Source: Prevotella sp. (lineage in GTDB: Bacteria > Bacteroidota > Bacteroidia > Bacteroidales > Bacteroidaceae). From it: a DNA stretch of 64,000 nucleotides. This document shows positions 9,994 through 19,203 of the stretch, one piece after another. The first letter of the stretch is position 1; every line of letters starts with the position of its first letter. Under the pieces are notes generated by a model. It was not told the origin of the DNA, did not search any database, and was given only the letters and a program-made list of their open reading frames with translations. The position numbers and the translations under genes are program-made. The DNA lies in NCBI GenBank assembly GCA_024680755.1, contig JAILBT010000006.1, positions 1-64,000 on the forward strand. Direction: 5' to 3'.

Positions 9994-11748
9994 ATGAAAC
10001 AGCATTTGTACGACAGACTTAAAAGGATAACGTTTATCAGCTCTCTGGCGGCACTCCTGACCATTCATGGGGCCGGGGCCGCAGTGATGCCGACGATAGC
10101 CCAAGCCATCGCCATTGACACCCTTATGTCAGCGCGACAGGGCCAGCCGTCAGCATCCGCCAGTCAGGACAGCACAACCCGTCAGGACAGCACAGCCCGC
10201 TTTATCTACATCGACTCCGTGGCATGGCAGCATCCGCGCTGGGCCATGAAGAACAATCTGCTCTACGATGCCACCCTCACACCCAACCTCGGCATGGCGC
10301 TGCGCCTGAGCCGCCGCGTCACGCTCGAGCTGACAGCCGGCTACAATCCCTTCACCTTCAGCAACAACCGCAAGTGGAAGCACCTGCTGGTGGCTCCCGG
10401 CCTGCGCTACTACACGCGCCACGCCATGCACGGCCATTTCTTCGGTGCCGATGCCGTCTATAGCCACTACAACGTGGGCAACGTGCGCTTCCCCTTCGGC
10501 CTCTACCCCACGGTCAGAGACGAGCGCCGGCAGGGCGACCTCTACGCCCTCGGCCTCAGCTATGGCTACGAGTGGCACCTGGCCAGCCACCTGCACCTGC
10601 AGGCCGAGATGGGCATGGGCGCGGGCTACACCAGCTTCGACCGCTACGAGTGCCGTCACTGCGGCTCGCGCCTCGGCAGCGAGAGCAAGCTCTTCCTCGT
10701 GCCCAAGCTGGCCCTGAGCGTGGTGTGGGCACCGGGCTGCCGGCCGGTGCACTATGTGCGCGCCGTGGAGCTGCCGCAGCCCGAGCCGGAGCCCGAGCCG
10801 GAGCCCTTCGTGCCGGTCATGGCCGAGGTCATGCCCAACACCGGCAAGGCCGGACAGCTGCAGCGCACCGACCCCGTGCTTCATCACATCTCAGAATACC
10901 GCCCCTACGACCGCACACGCATACTGCGCAAGGAGAAAGATGCCCTCTACGTCCACTTCGAGCTGGACAAGGCCATCATTGCCCGCAACTTCCGCCGCAA
11001 CGACACCATACTGACGCGCATAGTAGATATCACGCGCCAGATCATGGCCGACAGCACCAGCAACGTGCGCCGCATACAGCTGATTGGCCTGGCCTCTATC
11101 GAGGGCAGCGTCAAGCACAACGAGTGGCTGGGCCAGGCGCGCGCCGAGGCCCTGGCCAAGTATATCAAGGACCGCGTGCAGGCGCCCGACACGCTCTTCG
11201 ACGTGTGCAACGGCGGCGAGGCATGGGCCGACTTCCGCGACCAGCTGAACGACCTGCTGCTGCTGGCCACGGGCCAGCAGCCCGACGACCCGCAGGGCGG
11301 TGCCACCCGCGCCGCCGACATGCCCCGGCAGGGGCAGCCCACAGCCGACGAGCTGCGCCGGCTGATAGACATCATCGACACCGAGCCAGACCCGCAGCGC
11401 CGCGAGCTGAGACTGAAGCGCATGAACCGCGGACGCCCCTGGCAGTATATCAAGCGCCATGTGCTGGCCGACCAGCGCAACTCGGGCTACATACGCATCT
11501 ACTACGACTATGTGCCTGACACCAACGCCGCCGTCATCAACGCCGCCTCACAGCTGGTGCAGCAGGAACGCTATCAGGAGGCAGCACTCATGCTGCGGAG
11601 CGTCTGCCAGGACCCGCGCTCATGGAACACGCTCGGCGTGGCCTTATATATGAGCGGACAGCGCGAGCAGGGCCTCGACTACCTGCGACGCGCAGCCGAG
11701 CAGGGCAACACTCAGGCTCAGGAGAACCTCGAGAAAATTGCAAATTAA
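9994..11748 (+). CDS. DUF3575-like / OmpA-like outer-membrane protein with C-terminal TPR/Sel1-like tail
   Basis: Barrel region KNNLLYDATLTPNLGMALRLSRRVTLELTAGYNPF; linker PQPEPEPEPEPF; VHFELDKAIIARNFRRN...LIGLASIEGSVKHNEWLGQARAEALAKYI. Confidence 0.75.
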   Translation: MKQHLYDRLKRITFISSLAALLTIHGAGAAVMPTIAQAIAIDTLMSARQGQPSASASQDSTTRQDSTARFIYIDSVAWQHPRWAMKNNLLYDATLTPNLGMALRLSRRVTLELTAGYNPFTFSNNRKWKHLLVAPGLRYYTRHAMHGHFFGADAVYSHYNVGNVRFPFGLYPTVRDERRQGDLYALGLSYGYEWHLASHLHLQAEMGMGAGYTSFDRYECRHCGSRLGSESKLFLVPKLALSVVWAPGCRPVHYVRAVELPQPEPEPEPEPFVPVMAEVMPNTGKAGQLQRTDPVLHHISEYRPYDRTRILRKEKDALYVHFELDKAIIARNFRRNDTILTRIVDITRQIMADSTSNVRRIQLIGLASIEGSVKHNEWLGQARAEALAKYIKDRVQAPDTLFDVCNGGEAWADFRDQLNDLLLLATGQQPDDPQGGATRAADMPRQGQPTADELRRLIDIIDTEPDPQRRELRLKRMNRGRPWQYIKRHVLADQRNSGYIRIYYDYVPDTNAAVINAASQLVQQERYQEAALMLRSVCQDPRSWNTLGVALYMSGQREQGLDYLRRAAEQGNTQAQENLEKIAN

Positions 11749-11916
11749 AGGCTGAGCATACCCTCCTGCCCGCCGGTTCAGTACACTGCGCCATTGGCAC
11801 AGTCGCCTCCCACCCCGTTATCAAGCCATCGCAAAAGCATGACATTATCCTCAACTCCAAGGACTACACTTTATCTACAGGATAAAACAACAGAACAAAC
11901 CAAAACCATAGTGAAT

Positions 11917-13821
11917 ATGAAAACATCTATCAAAAAACAAACGCTGCTGCTGGCCACCATCGTCGTGGCCCTGCTTGCAGCCGCCTGCAGTTCTGACGAA
12001 GACCTGGAGACAACCATCACCGACGGAGCAGAGCGCGGAGTGGTGAAGACAGAGTTCTCGCTGTCGTTTCCATCGACAATAGGAATTGGAACACGCATGG
12101 GCGCAGGCACCGTGCAAGAAGGCACAAGCTCGACAGTATTCAGGGGAATACAAAACATGGTGCTGGTGCCGTTCAGCGAAGGTTCTATAAATGGAACAAC
12201 GACGAAATTCGGCGACAACATCACTCTGCCTGCAACCAACATCGCCCTATATACCGACTTCACTGCCAACCACGCAGACAACACAAACCACTCGAAGGTA
12301 TATACCAACGTGGCGGTACCAATCGGAACGAAAGGCTTCCTCTTCTACGGAAAAGCCACAAAAGCAGGTAGCGACGAGACCGACCATTTCACCTACGGCA
12401 ACGTGGCTGTAAAACAGACCACCGGCGTGCCTGCGACGACAACGATTCTCACGCAGCCGAATTTCAGTTCCACACCAAATGAGTTGAGCTTTGCTCCGGT
12501 GTCTATCGTGAGTACCAATGCTGCCGGCACCAATGGCAACAATTTGGCAAGCTACTTGTCAGCTGTGGCTTCTGCTCACTACACAGATGCAAACTCTGTT
12601 GTTCAATACTGGTCGGGAACACAGAGTATGGCTATGCGCTCTCTGCTTGACGAACTGATGACATCTCATGCCGGCTCATCGCGCAACGTGCTGGCTGCCA
12701 TGCAGAAAATATATTCACTGTTGAAGGGCAACAGCGACGCGCTGTCTCAGGCTATCTGCACTGCCATCACAGAACATAAGATAAACAACGAGGCTGCTGT
12801 CTCAGTCTCAGCGGGTGGTGTGCTTTCGTTCATCGAAGGAAAAGGACTGGACAACTATCCCAGCAACCTGCCCGACGGCTCCGCCTTTATCAGTTTTACG
12901 CCTATTGCAGACAGCCATAACGGAACCGTCAGCTGCACTACATCAACATCAAATGACAATACGGGCCTAAACATTCCGGACCTGACAACCTACGCCTACC
13001 CTGCCGAACTATATTATCACGGCAACAGTACGATTCATGTAGCCGGGCAGTCGATGTCAAGCAGTTATACCAGCAGCAACAGCTGGGCGCAAGTGCTGGA
13101 AGCCTACACCAGTGCAACGGGAGGTGCCGCTAACGGCACTGTCAGCCGCACCACACGCTCAATAGCTATCAGCAAGCCTGTTCAGTACGGCGTGGGCCGA
13201 CTTGACCTGACGGTGCAAGCGTATAAAAACAGCAGTGGCGTCACATCACTGGACGATGCGCTCGGAACGGCGATCACACTGAAGAACGGAGAAACAAATC
13301 TATTTCCGCTGACGGGTGTGCTCGTAGGCGGGCAGAAAGCCGTGGGCTGGAATTTCTCTACACCCACAGGCAGCGAATATACCGTCTATGACAAGAGCAT
13401 ACCTGAAGGCATCGCCCTCACATCGGCAGTCTCTGCTGCCAACTATACGCTGTTGTTTGAGACTGCAGATGCCGCATCTGCCGAAGACAAAGTAAAAATT
13501 GCACTTGAGTTCCAGAACAATTCCGTCGTGACATTCAAGGGACGTAATGGCTATATCTATCCTAACTGCCGCTTCTATCTGGTGGGTGAGTTGACACCAT
13601 ACAGCAACAACACCACCCACTATACAGGCAAAACGGGCGATGAGAATCTAATTAAAAAAGCCTTCGTTCAAGACTATAAGACCACGGTGAGCATACAGGT
13701 AGCGTCACTGGCAAATGCATATAACGTGCTTCCCGACCTGAAACTACCTGAGCTTGAACTGGGTCTATCGGTCAACTTAGAGTGGCAGCAAGGCATTGAT
13801 CAGACCATCACCATACAATAA
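11917..13821 (+). CDS. Mfa1-like fimbrillin lipoprotein (first paralogue)
   Basis: Lipobox LLAAACSSDED; GTRMGAGTVQEG...FRGIQNMVLVPFS; C-terminal LPELELGLSVNLEWQQGI; ATG at 11917 preferred over 11794. Confidence 0.75.
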   Translation: MKTSIKKQTLLLATIVVALLAAACSSDEDLETTITDGAERGVVKTEFSLSFPSTIGIGTRMGAGTVQEGTSSTVFRGIQNMVLVPFSEGSINGTTTKFGDNITLPATNIALYTDFTANHADNTNHSKVYTNVAVPIGTKGFLFYGKATKAGSDETDHFTYGNVAVKQTTGVPATTTILTQPNFSSTPNELSFAPVSIVSTNAAGTNGNNLASYLSAVASAHYTDANSVVQYWSGTQSMAMRSLLDELMTSHAGSSRNVLAAMQKIYSLLKGNSDALSQAICTAITEHKINNEAAVSVSAGGVLSFIEGKGLDNYPSNLPDGSAFISFTPIADSHNGTVSCTTSTSNDNTGLNIPDLTTYAYPAELYYHGNSTIHVAGQSMSSSYTSSNSWAQVLEAYTSATGGAANGTVSRTTRSIAISKPVQYGVGRLDLTVQAYKNSSGVTSLDDALGTAITLKNGETNLFPLTGVLVGGQKAVGWNFSTPTGSEYTVYDKSIPEGIALTSAVSAANYTLLFETADAASAEDKVKIALEFQNNSVVTFKGRNGYIYPNCRFYLVGELTPYSNNTTHYTGKTGDENLIKKAFVQDYKTTVSIQVASLANAYNVLPDLKLPELELGLSVNLEWQQGIDQTITIQ

Positions 13822-13845
13822 TCACAACATAAAAACCAAATAACC

Positions 13846-15828
13846 ATGAAAAAACTTTCAAATCTTCTCCTGCTGGGCGTCATGACGCTCACAGGTGCCA
13901 CGCTCTTCACCGCTTGCACGAGCGAGAATGATACCGTGGCCGAGGAGGTGAACCCCACTTTCGACGGACAAAGCGTCAAGACGCAGTTTGCCATCAACAT
14001 TCCGCAGGCAAACAGCTCTACGCGTATGTCAGCCACAACCACACAGAACGACGGTAATTTCCGTGGCATACAAGACCTGTACCTGTTCCCTCTGTCAACA
14101 GAGCCTACAGGTACCACCCCGTTCCCGTATGCTAACATCAAACTGGGCGAGAGCAACGGTGACTACACCCAAATTACCGACAACAGACAGCAGCGTCTCT
14201 ATTCTGACGTGAACATCGCCGTGGGAACGAACAACTTCCTCTTCTACGGCGAAGCCACACACGGCTCACTAAGCTCAATAGCCGACAGGAAGATCAACGG
14301 CATACTGGACAAGACCCTCAGCACCGACCTGGCCAACACGTCGGCCATCACGTTCGACCTGGTGCAGATAGCCAGCGCCTCGCTGCTGAGCACCGCAAAG
14401 ACAGCCCTGCTGAAGATAATGAACGACGTGGCAGCCGCAAAATACAACGACGGCACCGACCACTACTGGCGCGACCTGAAAGCCACAGATACCGACAAGA
14501 CCTACGCCGCGCTGCAAGAGGCATACACGCAGTTTACCCAGACCGACCGCTACTACAACGGCTCGGCCGAGGGTGTGCGCCTGGCTGTGCAGGCACTGTT
14601 CAACAACGTCTATTACACCAAGAAAGGTTCCACCAACGCCGTGGTCGTCGGTGTGTGCGACGCCATCATGAACATACTGGCCGGTGTACCTGATGCCACC
14701 ACAAAAGCGGTGACACCAGACGCCAACAAGCCCTTCAATGCTACCTACGACAGCGAGAAAGACGGCAAAGAGTCTGCCACGTCGGGCAATTTCCTCGCCG
14801 ACCCCTACACTCTGGCCTACAATAGCACAGATGCCGGCACGACCAACTTCCCCGTCGGGCAGGGCCTGCCCCAGGGCGCTGCACAGATGAAATGTGCAAA
14901 GAGCAGCGACGTGGCCACCTTCAGCTATGTCAACCCCATCGGCTTCTATGGCAATGACGGCAATGCCACCGACATTGAGAACCTGCGCTATCCAGCCTCG
15001 CTGCAGTACTATGTCAACACCCCGCTGAAGGCCACCAACAAGACACTCACCACCAGCGACTGGCCGCAAACCACGACTGCGTGGGCCACGGATGCGACGT
15101 GGACAGGATGGACCGACGCCGTGAGCGCTTCGACAAAGAACATCGCCCTCAGAGACAACATACAGTATGGCGTGGCACGCCTGGCCCTACAGGTGAAGTG
15201 TGCCGATGCCGCCACTCTGAAAGACAACTCTGCGGCCGCCGGCTACGAGGCCGACCAAGACATTTCGTACACCGGCTTCCAGGTGACGGGCGTCTTCGTG
15301 GGCGGACAACCACAGCGGGTGGGCTGGAACTTCCTGCCCGTCAGCGGCACCAGCTTCGACCGCGTGGTGGTGGACGACCAGATGAACACCACCATCACGG
15401 CCACCCGGGCCACCTACAGCGCCAAGAACTACACCCTGCTGCTGGACAACTATAAGGCCGATGCCACCGACACCGAGAAGCAGGTGAACGTGTGCATCGA
15501 GCTGACCAACAGCACGGGCCGTGACTTCTACGGACAGGACGGACTGATACGCGCCGGACAGAAGTTCTACCTCGTCGGACGACTGGACCCCAACGCCACC
15601 ACCGGCAAGTCAGGCGAAATCAACTATCCCACCACCCGCTACCCGGCAAAGAACAAGGAGCGCGTCTTCATGCAAGACTTCACCACCACCGTGCAGCTCA
15701 CCATCACCAGCCTGAAGGGTGCCTACGTCACCATTCCCGACCTGCGCATACCGCAGATACAGCTCGGACTGTCGGTGGACCTGCAGTGGAACCCGGGTAT
15801 CACCTACGAGATCAGCACCTTCCAGTAA
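13846..15828 (+). CDS. Mfa1-like fimbrillin lipoprotein (second paralogue)
   Basis: Lipobox TLFTACTSEND; SSTRMSATTTQNDGNFRGIQDLYLFPLS; IPQIQLGLSVDLQWNPGITYEI. Confidence 0.8.
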   Translation: MKKLSNLLLLGVMTLTGATLFTACTSENDTVAEEVNPTFDGQSVKTQFAINIPQANSSTRMSATTTQNDGNFRGIQDLYLFPLSTEPTGTTPFPYANIKLGESNGDYTQITDNRQQRLYSDVNIAVGTNNFLFYGEATHGSLSSIADRKINGILDKTLSTDLANTSAITFDLVQIASASLLSTAKTALLKIMNDVAAAKYNDGTDHYWRDLKATDTDKTYAALQEAYTQFTQTDRYYNGSAEGVRLAVQALFNNVYYTKKGSTNAVVVGVCDAIMNILAGVPDATTKAVTPDANKPFNATYDSEKDGKESATSGNFLADPYTLAYNSTDAGTTNFPVGQGLPQGAAQMKCAKSSDVATFSYVNPIGFYGNDGNATDIENLRYPASLQYYVNTPLKATNKTLTTSDWPQTTTAWATDATWTGWTDAVSASTKNIALRDNIQYGVARLALQVKCADAATLKDNSAAAGYEADQDISYTGFQVTGVFVGGQPQRVGWNFLPVSGTSFDRVVVDDQMNTTITATRATYSAKNYTLLLDNYKADATDTEKQVNVCIELTNSTGRDFYGQDGLIRAGQKFYLVGRLDPNATTGKSGEINYPTTRYPAKNKERVFMQDFTTTVQLTITSLKGAYVTIPDLRIPQIQLGLSVDLQWNPGITYEISTFQ

Positions 15829-15870
15829 TCTGTCTCGCCACACATTAATATTACACAGCACAAAACGATT

Positions 15871-18051
15871 ATGACGACTCGTCACACACACAGCATGGCA
15901 GCCCTCGTGGGCGCAGCCGCAATGACGCTCGCCTCCTGCTCGGCCGACGTGGCCGAGCAGGGGCAGGCCGACGGCGGGGCTGACGGTCAGCAGGCAGTGA
16001 AGGTGATGTTTGCCTTCAACGTGCCCTACGGCGGCACCAAGGCCACACGCATGACAGGCGCGATGGTGCAAGACGGCGTGACGGCCGACAGTCCCGCCGG
16101 CTACCGCGGCATGCAAGACATCAACATCATGCCGCTGCCAGCGCAGCCGCTCACCACGCAGGACAACGCCTTCCCCTTCGAGAACGTCAGCCTGACCGAC
16201 GCAACGGTGCAGGTGACATCGGAGTATAGCGCCAACTTCTACAAGGATGTCAACATACCCGTAGGCACCAGCAGCTTCCTCTTCTACGGCGAGGCACAGC
16301 ACGGCAGCCTGACCTCACAGGCCGACATGTTCGACAATGGCATTCTGGACAAGACCGTCAACCCCGCCACCAACCGCTCGACCAACGACGTGACCTTCTC
16401 GCTGCGGCAGATAGCCTCCGACGGCCAACTCTCTGCAGCCAAGACCGCACTGCTGGCCATACTGAACGACATTGCCGGCACCGAGGGCTGGGGCGCCACC
16501 GCGGCCGCCACCCTGGGCGATGCCGACTATGCCCTGGGCGATGCCTACAAGGCGTTCACCGCCGCCACGGGCATACGCTGCGGCTCGGCCGGTGCCATAC
16601 GGCTGACCGTGCAGGCACTCTACAACCGCATCAGCCGTGTGAAGAGTCAATACGCCGCAGCCTCTGCACAGGCAGCACTGGCGCAGGCCATACTGACAAA
16701 CATCGAGAATCATTTTGACGTGGCTGCCACAGGCGAAACAGGTGCCTCAGAGACGTCGCCAGCATACGCAAAGGACGCTTTCGCCCTGAGCTACAAAGAC
16801 CGCTACGACGAGGCCACCACCACCTTCCCCGTGGCACAGGGCCTGCCCGAGGGCGCCGCACAGCTGGGCTTCTCTGCCGGCTCGTTCAGCTACGTTGACC
16901 CCAAAGTGCTGTCGGGCGTGGCCACCACAGGCGTCAGCACAGACCGCTTCTGCTACCCGCCCTCGCTCGAGTATTTCGTCGATACGCCGCTGCGCTCGTC
17001 GGGCATAGAATACCAGAGCGGCGCTGACTGGCCCGCACAGAAAGCCAACGAGTGGGAGAACGACGACAACTGGACCGGCAGCAGCGAAGAGTGGACACCC
17101 ACGGTGACCGCCAGGACAAAGAGCATCGCCCTGCGCAACAACATCTACTACGGCGTGTCGCGGCTGGTCACCACCGTGCGCTGTGCCGCCACGTCGCTCA
17201 CCGACAACTCGGCTCAGACCGACGGCGACGACCTGAACATCAGCGTCGGCAACGCCGACGACATTGCCGGGGCCGACCCCGCCACGCTGAAATGCTTCCT
17301 GCTGACGGGCATCATGGTGGGTTCGCAGCCCAAGACCGTGGGCTGGAACTTCCTGCCCACCAGCACATCGACCGGACAGGCCGCCACCACCAACCGCGAG
17401 CAGGTGGTCTATGACCGACGCATGAACACCAAGCTCCTTTCGTGGGTGGAGAATGTCGTGCAGCAGAAGACAGACACCGACGGCAACCCGCTCTACACCG
17501 ACGCCACGACAGGCGGCGAGACCACCGACGCCGACGGCAACACGCCCATCATGGAGACCGTGGAGGTGACGCGGAGCGAAAACCTTCCGCCGATAGTGAT
17601 GCAGGCCGGCTCGGCCGACGAGGCCGCCAGCAAGCTGGGAGTGAACCACACACTGCTCCTGGACAATTTCAACCCCGACGCCGCCACGCAGGATGCCGCC
17701 CGCATCTGCATCGAACTGGAAAACCACACCGGACAGGACTTCTACGGGCAGGACGGACTCGTGCTGAACGGACAGAAATTCTACCTCGTGGGCGAGCTGG
17801 CGGCTCCAGCCGAGGGCAGCATTGCCTGGGTGAAGAGTGGCAACGCCTCATACACATCACGCTTCCCCCAGTACGGCACCGAGCGCGCCTTCGTCATGGA
17901 CTACACCACGCAGGCCAACCTCGTCATCACTGACCTGAAGAAAGCCTACGTCACCATTCCCGACCTGCGCGTGCCTAAGCTCTCGCTTGGCCTGTCTGTA
18001 GACCTGACATGGCGCCCGGGTATCACCTACCAGGCCATCATGGACTTCTGA
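15871..18051 (+). CDS. Mfa1-like fimbrillin lipoprotein (third paralogue)
   Basis: Lipobox TLASCSADVAE; ATRMTGAMVQDG...YRGMQDINIMPLP; VPKLSLGLSVDLTWRPGITYQ. Confidence 0.8.
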   Translation: MTTRHTHSMAALVGAAAMTLASCSADVAEQGQADGGADGQQAVKVMFAFNVPYGGTKATRMTGAMVQDGVTADSPAGYRGMQDINIMPLPAQPLTTQDNAFPFENVSLTDATVQVTSEYSANFYKDVNIPVGTSSFLFYGEAQHGSLTSQADMFDNGILDKTVNPATNRSTNDVTFSLRQIASDGQLSAAKTALLAILNDIAGTEGWGATAAATLGDADYALGDAYKAFTAATGIRCGSAGAIRLTVQALYNRISRVKSQYAAASAQAALAQAILTNIENHFDVAATGETGASETSPAYAKDAFALSYKDRYDEATTTFPVAQGLPEGAAQLGFSAGSFSYVDPKVLSGVATTGVSTDRFCYPPSLEYFVDTPLRSSGIEYQSGADWPAQKANEWENDDNWTGSSEEWTPTVTARTKSIALRNNIYYGVSRLVTTVRCAATSLTDNSAQTDGDDLNISVGNADDIAGADPATLKCFLLTGIMVGSQPKTVGWNFLPTSTSTGQAATTNREQVVYDRRMNTKLLSWVENVVQQKTDTDGNPLYTDATTGGETTDADGNTPIMETVEVTRSENLPPIVMQAGSADEAASKLGVNHTLLLDNFNPDAATQDAARICIELENHTGQDFYGQDGLVLNGQKFYLVGELAAPAEGSIAWVKSGNASYTSRFPQYGTERAFVMDYTTQANLVITDLKKAYVTIPDLRVPKLSLGLSVDLTWRPGITYQAIMDF

Positions 18052-18078
18052 CCCCACAAAAAAAAAGAACAAAAAACC

Positions 18079-19122
18079 TTGCGACCAAAGAGAGACATAT
18101 CACGACTGCTGCGCGCAGCGCCCGCCACGCTGATAGCGGCGTGCTGCGCGCTCTGCTCGTGCAGCTACATCGACGAGGACCTGACCGACTGCGGCACGGA
18201 CATGGACCTGACCTACTCGCTCAGTCTGACGACCAACATCGTGACCGAGCTGCAGACCGAGCTGACCACCACCACCGAGGTGGCCCTGGGCCAGCGGCTG
18301 CAGCAGCAGCTGGCCAACGTGTTCCGGCGCTATGCCAACGACGTGGACCTCTCTTTCTATACCAACGACTCGCTGCGCGCACACCACGAGCAGCACACCA
18401 TGAACGCGGGCGAGGCCAGCTACACGCTCTACCTGCCCGTGAACGACTACCACCACCTGGCACTGGCCAACATCGCCATGGAGCAGCAGGTGGACTATGT
18501 CGCCGACAGCCATGTGGCCACGGCCATGCTGCTGCAGCACGCAGCCGACACCTTGCGCCAGCACACGGCCGGACTCTTCACCGCACGCAAGGAGGTGAAC
18601 ATCAGCGACACCACACGCCACTTCGATGTCAGGCTCTACATGGCCAACTGCGCCTGCGCGCTGGTGCTCAGGGCCACACAGCCCGAACGGGTGCGCCAGA
18701 TAGACACATACGTCACCGGCGTGGCTAACGCCTTCAGCCTCAGCGACAGCACATACCACTTCACCCACAACCCCATCATACGCACCGAGCAGCTGGACAT
18801 CGGCGACCTGACCGACTCGCTCTTCTGCCAATATACGGTGTGCTTCCCCAGCCACGACGCGCTGCCGGCAGCCGCGCGTGCCACCGGCGACGTGACCGAC
18901 GACGACGCAGGCCTGTGGCAGATCCACTGCTACGTCACCCTGCCCGACGGCAGCGTGACGCGCAACGTGCTGAACATAGGCCGCGCCCTGCGCGCCGGCA
19001 ACCTCAACATCGTGAAAGCCGTCATCAACACCGACGGCACGCTCAAAACCGTCAGCCCGCAGGTGGGCGTCAGCGTGACGCTCGACTGGCGCAGCGGCGG
19101 CACCTACACGCCAGATCTATAG
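18079..19122 (+). CDS. FimB/Mfa2-family fimbrial anchor lipoprotein (TTG start)
   Basis: Lipobox AACCALCSCSYIDEDLTDCGTDMDLTYSLSL, characteristic of the Mfa2/FimB anchor family. Confidence 0.75.
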   Translation: MRPKRDISRLLRAAPATLIAACCALCSCSYIDEDLTDCGTDMDLTYSLSLTTNIVTELQTELTTTTEVALGQRLQQQLANVFRRYANDVDLSFYTNDSLRAHHEQHTMNAGEASYTLYLPVNDYHHLALANIAMEQQVDYVADSHVATAMLLQHAADTLRQHTAGLFTARKEVNISDTTRHFDVRLYMANCACALVLRATQPERVRQIDTYVTGVANAFSLSDSTYHFTHNPIIRTEQLDIGDLTDSLFCQYTVCFPSHDALPAAARATGDVTDDDAGLWQIHCYVTLPDGSVTRNVLNIGRALRAGNLNIVKAVINTDGTLKTVSPQVGVSVTLDWRSGGTYTPDL

Positions 19123-19203
19123 CCCGACAGCACGCCGGCAAAGACCGACAACGACCGACAAACTACATCTACATATAAACAACAAACGGAGACAGCCCAC
19201 AAG

